IMG/VR virus record: IMGVR_UViG_3300028840_003177
Coordinates: 1-34,031 of that record
Length of the DNA stretch: 34,031 nucleotides
Source of the DNA: a virus
Direction: 5' to 3' (one strand)
A model generated the notes under the pieces. The model had not been told where the DNA came from. It saw only the letters and a list, made by a program, of their open reading frames with translations, and did no database searches. Position numbers and translations under genes: made by a program. Of the stretch, positions 14,564 through 21,916 are shown one piece after another (the stretch's first letter is position 1; each line of letters begins with the position of its first letter).

Positions 14564-14640
14564 CGTTTAACCTTTCGTGTTGAGTTGGGAAGTTGGTCGG
14601 GTCAGTGCATCGCCTGGCTAAAACCTTTTGAACAGAACGG

Positions 14641-15801
14641 TCAGTTGTTGCTTGGTTCCAAGAACTTGAGATTGGCGGCGTAGCGGCCGAGCTTCTCGCC
14701 GAGCGGCGACTTTTTGGTGTCGCCGTCATCGCCGTCATCGCCGGAAAACGACGCGCCGTGTTCCTCGGCCTCGTCGTTCACCGCCAGTTGTTTTTGCAGT
14801 TGCTCGATTTCTTCGTTACGCTCGCTGAGCCTTTTGGACAACTCACTCAGCCAGGCCGAAAGGGCCTTGCCCGACGTCGCCTTGGCCTCCAACTGGCCGA
14901 CATAGAAATCAGAGTCGGCGTCGGGGCACGCTTCTTTGAGTTGCTCCAACGTCGCCGGTTCGTCGTTCTGCGAATTGCTCGCCTCGCTGTTGCGCTGCAG
15001 CTCGCCGACGTTGACGATCGACAGCCCGTTGTCGGCCAGGTACTTCGACAGAAAGCCTTTGATCCGCTCGGGGTGGATGTCGAGCGACGTTTCGTCCGGC
15101 ATTTCGTCACTGCGGCCGAGGGAGTAGTCCAGCACGGCCTCCGCCGTCTTGGCCAATTCCGCGCCGCGATGAAACAGGCCGTCCGGGTTGGCGGCCGGAT
15201 CGTCGACGACGTCGCCGGCGTGCAGCGCGGCCAAGCGGAAGTGCCGCAAGTTTTTGCCGTTCTTTTCGTCGGGGCTTTTGAACTTGCCGTCTTTGTCTTG
15301 ATGCTCGGCCGAGAATCTCGCCTCTTCGCCGCGATCCCTGCTGAACACGATCGACGTGCCGAATGCTGCGGGATCTTCCTTGGCCATTTTGAGGACGTAG
15401 GCCGACAGATCGCCGTCCGGCGCGTGTCTGGCGGCCTCGGCCAAATGCAAATCGGCCAGCACGCGATCGCCGTCGTCGACGAACTTCGGGTTTTTCAGCC
15501 GGCCGAGGAAGTGCCCCAGCCCGTCCGCGGATAGGCCCGGATGCGTGAACCGACTTTTGACACCGACGCCGCCGGCCTGACCAACCTTGTCGTGTACCTG
15601 TTGGACAAAGAATTGGTCGACGTAGGCGTCATGCCCCAACGCCTCGCCGCGCGTGATGAGAGAAACACCCAAAATCACGCCGGCACCGAAGTCGCCACCG
15701 TCGGGGTCGATCGTCGGGCCATCTTCGCCGACCGCCAGACCGGTCGCTTTGGGCGCTCGCTGAAATTTGGGCTCGCGTTCTGGATGCGTGTGTTCGCTCA
15801 T
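14641..15801 (-). CDS. Capsid maturation protease/scaffold fusion (putative)
   Basis: 386 residues from ATG 15801. The N-terminal 200 residues are alpha/beta with VILGVSLITRGEALGHDAYV, KSRFTHPGLSADGLGHFLGR and DPAAFGTSIVF, resembling phage head-protease domains with conserved His/Ser. The C-terminal 150 residues are acidic and helical, with a clear coiled coil (SKRLSERNEEIEQLQKQLAV), typical of an attached scaffold. It lies between portal and major capsid genes, the position of lambda gpC/Nu3. The catalytic residues are not certain. Confidence 0.65.
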   Translation of the reverse strand: MSEHTHPEREPKFQRAPKATGLAVGEDGPTIDPDGGDFGAGVILGVSLITRGEALGHDAYVDQFFVQQVHDKVGQAGGVGVKSRFTHPGLSADGLGHFLGRLKNPKFVDDGDRVLADLHLAEAARHAPDGDLSAYVLKMAKEDPAAFGTSIVFSRDRGEEARFSAEHQDKDGKFKSPDEKNGKNLRHFRLAALHAGDVVDDPAANPDGLFHRGAELAKTAEAVLDYSLGRSDEMPDETSLDIHPERIKGFLSKYLADNGLSIVNVGELQRNSEASNSQNDEPATLEQLKEACPDADSDFYVGQLEAKATSGKALSAWLSELSKRLSERNEEIEQLQKQLAVNDEAEEHGASFSGDDGDDGDTKKSPLGEKLGRYAANLKFLEPSNN

Positions 15802-15803
15802 AA

Positions 15804-17282
15804 TTAAGCCTCGGGAAAAATGGTCTCGGGATTGAAAATGGCCGGCCCGGCTTCGGTGATGGTGATGCCGGACTCGGCGATCAGTTGTTCCTCGCCCTTA
15901 AGCGCTTCGACCGTGCCGGCAAAGTCGCGATTGAAATACTTGCGACAGACGTCGTCGCGGGTTTGGAAGCCGGCGGCGATCGCCATGATCTCGCCGCGGA
16001 GTTCCTTCGACATGTCGAGCCACGGGACGCCCGTCGGCATCCACGTGCACTTGCCGGCCAGTTCGTCGGCGGTCATGCCGGACGGCACAAGGATGTCGCC
16101 ATTCGCATCGGCCCGCCGAAACTGCCAAGCGTGCCAGGCGGATCGGGCCTCTTGATGGTCGGCGCGCTTCGAAAACGCCGATTTGAGATAGAGCGTCACG
16201 GCCGCTTTGGAACCAAAAAAATTGGTGTGACTCTCGTCGAAAAAGTTGTAGGGCAAGTCGATCGATTTCATCGCGACCGCCAGACAAAACGTCATAAAGT
16301 TCTGGCTGTCGCTGGCCGGCGTGCCGGTCTCTTTGATTTCTAAATCGTCGCCCTCGTCGAGTTCGAGCTTCCAGGGGCTGCTACCAAGATCAACCTCATA
16401 CTTCTCGACGGTTTCCGTTTCGCCGTCGCCGGTGGTGTCGGCCTGTGTCGTTTCCGACGTTGCACGATGGAAGCCGGTCCCCTCTTCGGAATCCGACTTA
16501 ATCACCAGCCCCATCATTTGCGACACTTTGATTTTGGCCAGGGCGGCCCCCCGGGCCTCGTACAAGTCGCGCAGATCGTTGACGGCCGTGGCAAACGGCG
16601 ACACGCCGCGCGTCGCGTCGAACCGGTGGTGAGCGTCGAAGGTCGCGAAATGAATCGCTCGCTTCGCGTCCACGTTTTTTTCGAATTGAAAACCGCCCCA
16701 CTTGCCGCGCTTGTGAATCGCATACGCCATGGCACGGCCCGCCGGGCCGATTCGCACGCCGTGCTTCCACTTGCCGTCGCGATCGGCCCGACCGTTTGGG
16801 GTGCGGATGCGATCCGCTTCGATCGCCTGCAACGACCCCTCGCGCAATTTCATAAACAAAATGTCGCCGTCGATAATGCGGCGAGCCTCGGCCATGCGAA
16901 AGAATCGGTGGGCGGGATGGCGGCCGGCGGCGTCGAAGGTCTCGGCCTTCGATCGCTCGGCAATGAACGCCTCCAGGTCCGCGTCGAGCGACTTGTCACC
17001 GGTCGCCGCGTGGAACGAATGCGTCGCGACGAAGTCGAGGTGCTTGCGGATGATCCAGCCGGCCAAAGACACGTTGCGTTGCAGGTCGCGTTTGTTCGCG
17101 ATCAACCGCTTGCGTTGTGTCGGCGTCAGGTGGTCATCTTCATGCCGGAGCGTCGTGGAGACGGTCTTGCGGCGGTTGCTCGTTTCGGCGGCGTCATAAC
17201 CAAACCGCGTCTGCGCAGTCGCCGCGGCGGCCGCGTTTTTCTGCGGCGGTCGACCGGACGTTTTGATCGGGGTCGGGCTCAT
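15804..17282 (-). CDS. Portal protein, lambda family
   Basis: 492 residues. It forms the dodecameric DNA channel at one capsid vertex. Family signs are VSLAGWIIRKHLDFVATHSF near the N-terminus, EADRIRTPNG, a mid-protein RGVSPFATAVNDLRDLYEAR, AVAMKSIDLPYNFFDESHTN and the late GMTADELAGK and RDDVCRKYFNRDFAG. Length and order (after terminase and gpW, before protease) follow lambda gpB. Confidence 0.92.
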   Translation of the reverse strand: MSPTPIKTSGRPPQKNAAAAATAQTRFGYDAAETSNRRKTVSTTLRHEDDHLTPTQRKRLIANKRDLQRNVSLAGWIIRKHLDFVATHSFHAATGDKSLDADLEAFIAERSKAETFDAAGRHPAHRFFRMAEARRIIDGDILFMKLREGSLQAIEADRIRTPNGRADRDGKWKHGVRIGPAGRAMAYAIHKRGKWGGFQFEKNVDAKRAIHFATFDAHHRFDATRGVSPFATAVNDLRDLYEARGAALAKIKVSQMMGLVIKSDSEEGTGFHRATSETTQADTTGDGETETVEKYEVDLGSSPWKLELDEGDDLEIKETGTPASDSQNFMTFCLAVAMKSIDLPYNFFDESHTNFFGSKAAVTLYLKSAFSKRADHQEARSAWHAWQFRRADANGDILVPSGMTADELAGKCTWMPTGVPWLDMSKELRGEIMAIAAGFQTRDDVCRKYFNRDFAGTVEALKGEEQLIAESGITITEAGPAIFNPETIFPEA

Positions 17283-17283
17283 G

Positions 17284-17619
17284 TCAGGATCGAATCACCG
17301 CGATATCGGAATCGGCGTCGTCGTGGGTCAGCTGAACCTTGCCGTTGGCGTCGTTGTAGATCGATGGCGGGAACGGGCCGACGACTACGGTGGTGTCGTC
17401 GGCGATCGACAGCGACTTGTCGGCCACCGCCTGGCCGTCGACCGTCTGTTGGGTGACGACGGTCGTTGTCCCCGCCCCGCCGGCCCCAGACCGTGCCAGC
17501 AAAACAAGTTCTCGGCCGGTATTGAGGAACTCGTTGCCGTTGGCGTTGTCGACCGCCGTGAAGCTGAGGGCGACGCCGTCGCGGTTGGATTGCTGAGGGG
17601 TGAGCGCGGTGGCCGACAT
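17284..17619 (-). CDS. Small head protein (111 aa), possible decoration/stabilisation
   Basis: Thr/Val/Asp-rich beta protein with ANGNEFLNTGRELVLLARSG and VVVGPFPPSIYNDANGKVQL segments, a pattern seen in small phage head proteins (NGNxFxxTGREivv, then fGPF and nxxGkv). It lies between portal and gpW-like genes. Role inferred from position; biochemical function unknown. Confidence 0.6.
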   Translation of the reverse strand: MSATALTPQQSNRDGVALSFTAVDNANGNEFLNTGRELVLLARSGAGGAGTTTVVTQQTVDGQAVADKSLSIADDTTVVVGPFPPSIYNDANGKVQLTHDDADSDIAVIRS

Positions 17620-17628
17620 GGGTAGCTC

Positions 17629-17829
17629 CTATTGACCGCTGAGATTGATCGTGGAAACGCGGGGCCGCTTGCCGGGCGTCAACTGCCGCTGAATTTCGCG
17701 GCGGCGACGTCGCAGGGAGTCGAGGTCAAACGACACGTTCACGCCGTCGGCGTTCGAACTCTTCGCTCCGGACGCCAAGATGGCGTCGATTTGAGCAAGC
17801 TCATCGGCAAGTGCTTTTAGGGTGGCCAT
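17629..17829 (-). CDS. gpW-like head-tail connector
   Basis: 66 residues. Two helices flank a short beta hairpin: LKALADELAQIDAILASG, then VNVSFDLDSLRRRRREIQRQ. This is the architecture of lambda gpW, which seals the packaged head and prepares it for tail joining. It lies upstream of the portal gene in lambda order. Confidence 0.7.
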   Translation of the reverse strand: MATLKALADELAQIDAILASGAKSSNADGVNVSFDLDSLRRRRREIQRQLTPGKRPRVSTINLSGQ

Positions 17830-18226
17830 GTTTCACGGTTACACCACGTGAGGCGAACCGCTCAAGACAGGAAAATCGATTTGAGATTTTCCTGTTTTCC
17901 AGGGAGCGACGCCGAAAAGAGCGGCCGCCGCGGCCAAGCGAGGCGGGATTTGTTACTCAGGGGTAGGGTCTAGCGTGCAAATTCGGTGTCAAAAACAGGG
18001 GTTTTCGCGGTTTCAAGTCACGGTACCGGGCCGCCGATTGCAGCGGCCGGTGCTGACCGAACGTGTCACAGTCACTACGCCGGCGGCGTCACGCTTTTCA
18101 CCTCCAGACCGTCACGGTTTTGTGCCTGGCGAAGTCACGGCACGGTCCGCCGGCGGGTCACGATCGCCGCCGCTGCGACGTCACGGTTGTTGCGATCGAG
18201 GCGTCACGTTTGAAACGCCAGGTGAT
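17830..18226. other. Intergenic region between Zn protein and gpW-like gene
   Basis: About 400 bases, the longest gap in the late operon. It contains array E (18017-18248), the hairpin at 17867-17895, and a TTGACA (minus strand, near 17993) without a convincing -10. No gene seen. Confidence 0.6.
17867..17895. repeat. 11-bp inverted repeat in the gpW leader
   Basis: ACAGGAAAATC (17867-17877) pairs with GATTTTCCTGT (17885-17895) around a 7-base loop, 38 bp upstream of the gpW-like start. On the plus strand it is followed by TTTTCC; on the minus strand there is no long T-run. It could be an mRNA processing or attenuation structure. Confidence 0.5.
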
Positions 18227-18248
18227 TCACGCCTTGGATCCCGCCGCT
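18017..18248 (+). repeat. 23-bp phased repeat array E (largest)
   Basis: Heads GTCACA at 18065, GTCACG at 18088, 18111, 18134, 18157, 18180 and 18203, and TTCACG at 18226: eight units in strict 23-bp register. An extra GTCACG lies at 18017, off by two bases from the phase. The 17-bp interiors differ but tend to carry GCC(T/G)GGC or CCGCCGG at positions 14-20. The last unit overlaps the end of the Zn protein gene and supplies its TGA stop. Confidence 0.92.
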
Positions 18249-18595
18249 GGATCCGGCGGCGTGAGCTGCTGATCGTCGCCGGTCGGACGAAGATACACCT
18301 TGTCGTCGCGGGCTTGCCCGCACTGGAGACAGCGGCATCGCTTCCAGACGATCGTGGTGTAGAGGCCAAACGTCGGGTGGCTGCCGGAGATATTCGCCGT
18401 GCGGATGTTCGTGTAAGCCGATCGGTCGGTACATCCGCACGCTCGGCACTTGCTTATGCCGACCTCGACGGTGGGGCGGGCTTCCGTCTTCGCTCCCTTC
18501 GGCCGACCGCGACGGGCCTGGGACTTTTGCCCTTGTTTGCGTGACGTCTTCTTGGGAGTCGTCTTCTTGGGGGCCGCCTTTTTTCGTGTCGTCAT
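18227..18595 (-). CDS. Zinc-ribbon protein with basic AT-hook-like N-terminus
   Basis: 122 residues; ATG 18595 overlaps the terminase stop (ATGA). Residues 1-40 are Lys/Arg-rich (APKKTTPKKTSRKQGQ, then RRGRPKGAK, an AT-hook-like RGRP). A zinc ribbon follows: CRACGCT near 50 and CRCLQCGQ near 89. Such a layout suits DNA or RNA binding. It is encoded directly after the large terminase, so a packaging-related or moron role is possible. The stop lies in the last unit of array E. Confidence 0.72.
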   Translation of the reverse strand: MTTRKKAAPKKTTPKKTSRKQGQKSQARRGRPKGAKTEARPTVEVGISKCRACGCTDRSAYTNIRTANISGSHPTFGLYTTIVWKRCRCLQCGQARDDKVYLRPTGDDQQLTPPDPAAGSKA

Positions 18596-20658
18596 AGTCG
18601 TTTTGCCTTCCGTGATCGTTTACGTTTGGGTTTCGCCTGACGTTGGTGTTCGGGCAGGATGCAGCCTTCGACGGACGCCGCCACGGCGGACATGACGACG
18701 ACGTCCAAGAGGTGGTTGTCGGGCTTGTTCGGCGGCAGTTTCCACTCGATGACCCGCCGTTCGTTCGCTTCGACGGGAACGGGCCTTTCCGACGTAAGAT
18801 GGTCCGCGATCATGCGATGCCGTGACGGCTTCGCGGCGTACAGCCGCCATGCCCCCGGATCTTCGTCGGGTTGCGCGAGTCGGTTTTGAACGAACGTTTT
18901 CCAGTAGTTCGAATCGTAGGAAACATAGCGAACCGGCTGGCCTCTGTTGACCGCCGGAGATCTCCAGTGATGACCGACGATGTCGCCCTTCTTCTTTTTC
19001 CGGTCGTTGATCTCGCGTGTTGTCGCTCCGATGTATCGGCCGTGACACGGCGTCAGGAGCGGCGCCATCGCGTGATGGTTGCAAATCTCGTAGATGATGT
19101 CCGTCGATTCCTTCCAGTTGGCGTCGATCACCACCCGGTCAACGTGTGCCAAGCCGCCGTCTTCCCGCTGCCACACCTGGCCGGTCAGCATGTCGATTAG
19201 ATCAGTCAGCGAGGCAAACAACCTCGATTCAAGCCGCCCGCTGTATTCGATCCCAATCGTCGGATGCGCTCGGGCAAGCGTAAAGTACGATCGCGACTGT
19301 TCTGGCCAGGTTCCGTAGTCGGTGATGCCAGCCGACATATCCGGCGCGACGCCAACCATTCCCCAGTAAAGCAGGTCTTTTTGCACGTCGATCGCCGCGA
19401 CGAGTTTCGTGGTGGCGTTGGGGATCTGTCGACGAGCGACCGCGTTGACCCGCTTGGCGATCTCCGGAGCCGTGAGAAACTCCTTTTCAATCGCGTGATC
19501 TTTTGGCGGGTCGTTCTGGCACTCACAAGCAAAGGCGTAGGGGTCGGCCAAAAACTTCCGCATCGTCGACTCGAGCGCCGACAGATCCCCCGGCTTGATC
19601 GCGTCGGGCCAATCGACCACCGCGCCGCGGTCCATTTCACGGCGATTGTCGCCGTATAGCTTGTGTGCGTTTGGCGTGTTTTGAAGATCATTCGCTAGGT
19701 CTTCGCGGCGGATTTCGTCGTATTTCTCCCAGAGATCCATTCGATCCGGAAAGCTCTTCAACTGCTGAAATCGTTCGCCGTTCCAGTCGGGATGTTGTTC
19801 CTTGTCAAGCATTCTGGCCGCCAGGTCATCGGGGCGAATGATCGTGCACGGCATCAGCGCGGCTAGGCGCTCCGTTGGCCCCTCCAGTCCGTCGATCGCC
19901 CCTTGAATGATTCGTTCCCGATGTTCCGTTTGAGCTGGACTACTGGCGGATTCGTCGGTTTGTGGATCGTCGATAACCGCCAGCGACGGCCGAATACTCC
20001 GGCCGTCGAGCGTGTTGTGTTTCGCGCCTCGAATGCCGCCCAGCAGGCCGGCGGTGTGGGTCTTCGCACCGGATGCCTGACTGCCGGGGATCGTCGGGAA
20101 CACGATCGATTCAGCGCCAATCGTGATCTTCGTGTGCCGCCCGTGGTGAAGCTGGCCGATGGCGCGGCGTGGTTCGCCATCTAGTTCGCGAATGGGGTAG
20201 CAGATTTCCGGAAAGTCTTCATTCAGGGCATCGTTGAACATGAGTTCCGTGCGAATGTGATCGAGCATTTGTTCGGCAGCGTCTTTGTTCGCGCCGATCA
20301 GCATCACAAAAAAGTGGCGTCCGGTCATCGCCGCCCACATGGCGGCGATTTCGGACCGCGTCGTTTTGCCCCGGGACCGTGGCATCACAAAAGCGAACTT
20401 GCCGCCGTGCTCGATTGCCGACTGAATTTTTTGATCGACGCGGACTTGATCCTGCGACGATGGCAGCGTGAACAAATGGCCGAAATACTCGCGACAAAAA
20501 AACTGGAAGTCGCCGAAGGCGTGACGGCGGCGGGACGGATCGCTGACCGGAGGGATCGATCCAATGTCGCGGGCGACGCGGCTGGCCGCCCGATTGCGCT
20601 GAATGGCGGCCGCCTTAATGCCTTCATACACATGATGCGATTTACGTCGTCTCGACAT
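18592..20658 (-). CDS. terL: Terminase large subunit (GpA-like)
   Basis: 688 residues. ATPase/nuclease motor that packages DNA. Walker A is MPRSRGKTT (92-100), Walker B LAVIDD (225-230), and the nuclease domain begins with a VAAIDVQKD strand in the middle of the protein, followed by VDRVVIDANWKES and a terminal NHLLDVVVMSAVAAS acidic strand. The basic C-terminus ends KPKRKRSRKAKRL. It overlaps the small terminase gene by 17 bp. Confidence 0.93.
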   Translation of the reverse strand: MSRRRKSHHVYEGIKAAAIQRNRAASRVARDIGSIPPVSDPSRRRHAFGDFQFFCREYFGHLFTLPSSQDQVRVDQKIQSAIEHGGKFAFVMPRSRGKTTRSEIAAMWAAMTGRHFFVMLIGANKDAAEQMLDHIRTELMFNDALNEDFPEICYPIRELDGEPRRAIGQLHHGRHTKITIGAESIVFPTIPGSQASGAKTHTAGLLGGIRGAKHNTLDGRSIRPSLAVIDDPQTDESASSPAQTEHRERIIQGAIDGLEGPTERLAALMPCTIIRPDDLAARMLDKEQHPDWNGERFQQLKSFPDRMDLWEKYDEIRREDLANDLQNTPNAHKLYGDNRREMDRGAVVDWPDAIKPGDLSALESTMRKFLADPYAFACECQNDPPKDHAIEKEFLTAPEIAKRVNAVARRQIPNATTKLVAAIDVQKDLLYWGMVGVAPDMSAGITDYGTWPEQSRSYFTLARAHPTIGIEYSGRLESRLFASLTDLIDMLTGQVWQREDGGLAHVDRVVIDANWKESTDIIYEICNHHAMAPLLTPCHGRYIGATTREINDRKKKKGDIVGHHWRSPAVNRGQPVRYVSYDSNYWKTFVQNRLAQPDEDPGAWRLYAAKPSRHRMIADHLTSERPVPVEANERRVIEWKLPPNKPDNHLLDVVVMSAVAASVEGCILPEHQRQAKPKRKRSRKAKRL

Positions 20659-21253
20659 TGATTTTCTCCGCCGCGATTCGCGCGTGTTCTTCGATCGGGT
20701 AATCAGCCGGTGCCAGTTCTAACGGCAGCAAGTGAGCGGCGATCGTTTCGATAGTCTTCAACAAGTCTGCTCGCTCGGCCGTGATTTCGTCCGTTTCACC
20801 AACGGCGTCATTCGGGTACAAATCCAACAGCCGATTCAATTCCTTTTGGCTGGCCAGCGCCGACTTGACGTCGTCTTGGTCCGCCGCGGTCGTGTACAGG
20901 TGATTGATCCGTCGCACGGCTTGCCCGACTTCGCGACGGCGATCGAAGTCGGCGGCGATCGCAATGCGATCGCCAGCCAGGCCAACAAGTGCGGCGGCGT
21001 CGGTTCGCCGAACACCTAGTTCCTTCACGGCCTGTTCGATCGCACTCGCTTCCGAACGGCCCAACACCAAAAACAAAATCAACTCTTCGAGTTCGGTCGG
21101 GTAAGTTTTCGCCAGCTTGGCCGGATCGGGCGTTGCGGGGCGGCGCGTCTTTTTTCGAGTCGCCGTTTTTTTCTTTGCCGGCGATCGTTCCCTGGCAGCC
21201 GCTTTCTTCCTTGCCGGCGACCGCTTCTTGGGCGTCGCTTTCTTCTTTGCCAT
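20642..21253 (-). CDS. terS: Probable terminase small subunit with histone H1-like tail
   Basis: 203 residues. Residues 1-45 are almost only Lys, Ala, Arg, Pro and Ser (KKRSPARKKAAARERSPAKK and similar), like a histone H1 or AlgP tail. The rest is helical: ELEELILFLVLGRSEASAIE, then VKELGVRRTDAAALVG, an HTH-like segment, and a long helix around QAVRRINHLYTTAADQDDVK. Immediate overlap with the large terminase supports a DNA-recognition role in packaging. The H1-like tail is unusual for this subunit. Confidence 0.7.
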   Translation of the reverse strand: MAKKKATPKKRSPARKKAAARERSPAKKKTATRKKTRRPATPDPAKLAKTYPTELEELILFLVLGRSEASAIEQAVKELGVRRTDAAALVGLAGDRIAIAADFDRRREVGQAVRRINHLYTTAADQDDVKSALASQKELNRLLDLYPNDAVGETDEITAERADLLKTIETIAAHLLPLELAPADYPIEEHARIAAEKINVETT

Positions 21254-21272
21254 ATTCGCCTGGCGAGTTGAA

Positions 21273-21542
21273 TCATGTTCCGCCGAGAATTCCGGTCGCC
21301 GTGGTGCCTGTCGCGTGAATGCGTTTCGCTCGGACGGGATGCCAGCCGTTTTCCGCGTCGGGAATCACCACGTCGTTGCCACGTACCGTCGTGACTTTCA
21401 CGTCACCGGCTGATCCCACGTAAATGGCTCGCGTCGCGTAAGGCAGGTCTTCGTTGTCGTTGGGCGTTACCTCAAACAAATCCTCGCAGGGATCGTCTAG
21501 GTCGAGGCGTTGGTTTCCGACGTGGGGGGCTTCGGAGGCCAT
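21273..21542 (-). CDS. Spike base-like protein (RCAP_Rcc01079 type)
   Basis: 89 residues with DDPCEDLFEVTPNDNEDLPY, then ATRAIYVGSAGDVKVTTVRG and a late VRAKRIHATGTTATGILG. This is the pattern of the small head-spike base protein first named in the Rhodobacter gene transfer agent, which anchors spike fibres on the capsid. The next gene downstream in the cluster (LamG protein) could be the fibre it carries. Confidence 0.68.
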   Translation of the reverse strand: MASEAPHVGNQRLDLDDPCEDLFEVTPNDNEDLPYATRAIYVGSAGDVKVTTVRGNDVVIPDAENGWHPVRAKRIHATGTTATGILGGT

Positions 21543-21877
21543 GATGGTTCCTTGGGGTTGATGCGTTGTCGCTGAAAGCCGGCTTTTGCCAGCACGGTTT
21601 CAAAGTTGGCTCGCTTGTCGGTGGTGCCGGCGGCGAGCTTGATGATCGGCAAGGCCGCCGCGATCTGATCGGCAATCTCGGTTTCGCGGCCGGGGCGCGG
21701 ACCCCAGAAGCACACACGCGCAACCTCTTCGGCGGCGGTCGGGCCGGGATAGGGAACCACCGACACAGAGAACAGGTTCTTGAGCGAGTAGCCTGTTTGT
21801 TCATGCGGCGCAACCGCTTCTTGAAACAGCTTGAGAGCTTCGAGGGGAAGAACGGCGATATAGGCCGGTAGTGACAT
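21497..21877 (-). CDS. Hypothetical protein (126 aa) between LamG and spike base genes
   Basis: ATG 21877, with GGAG in a leader that is identical to the replication gene leader. It overlaps the spike base gene by 46 bp. The sequence LPAYIAVLPLEALKLFQEAV and a C-terminal FETVLAKAGFQRQRIN suggest an alpha/beta fold. No known family recognised; position suggests a spike or head accessory protein. Confidence 0.65.
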   Translation of the reverse strand: MSLPAYIAVLPLEALKLFQEAVAPHEQTGYSLKNLFSVSVVPYPGPTAAEEVARVCFWGPRPGRETEIADQIAAALPIIKLAAGTTDKRANFETVLAKAGFQRQRINPKEPSWPPKPPTSETNAST

Positions 21878-21916
21878 CGTTAAACTCCGTGCTTCGCCTT
21901 CAACTTTTGGCTGGTG
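21875..21916. repeat. 42-bp duplication, copy 1
   Basis: Identical to 30426-30467. This copy encodes the last ten residues and stop of the LamG gene plus the Shine-Dalgarno and ATG of the 126-residue gene. Confidence 0.95.

Noticed and set aside
17965-17998. Late promoter with TTGACA near 17993 (minus strand)
   Set aside because: No -10 hexamer at 15-19 bases; not strong enough to list as a promoter.
18017-18248. CRISPR array
   Set aside because: The repeated part is six bases, the spacers are 17 bases, and no cas gene is present in the window.
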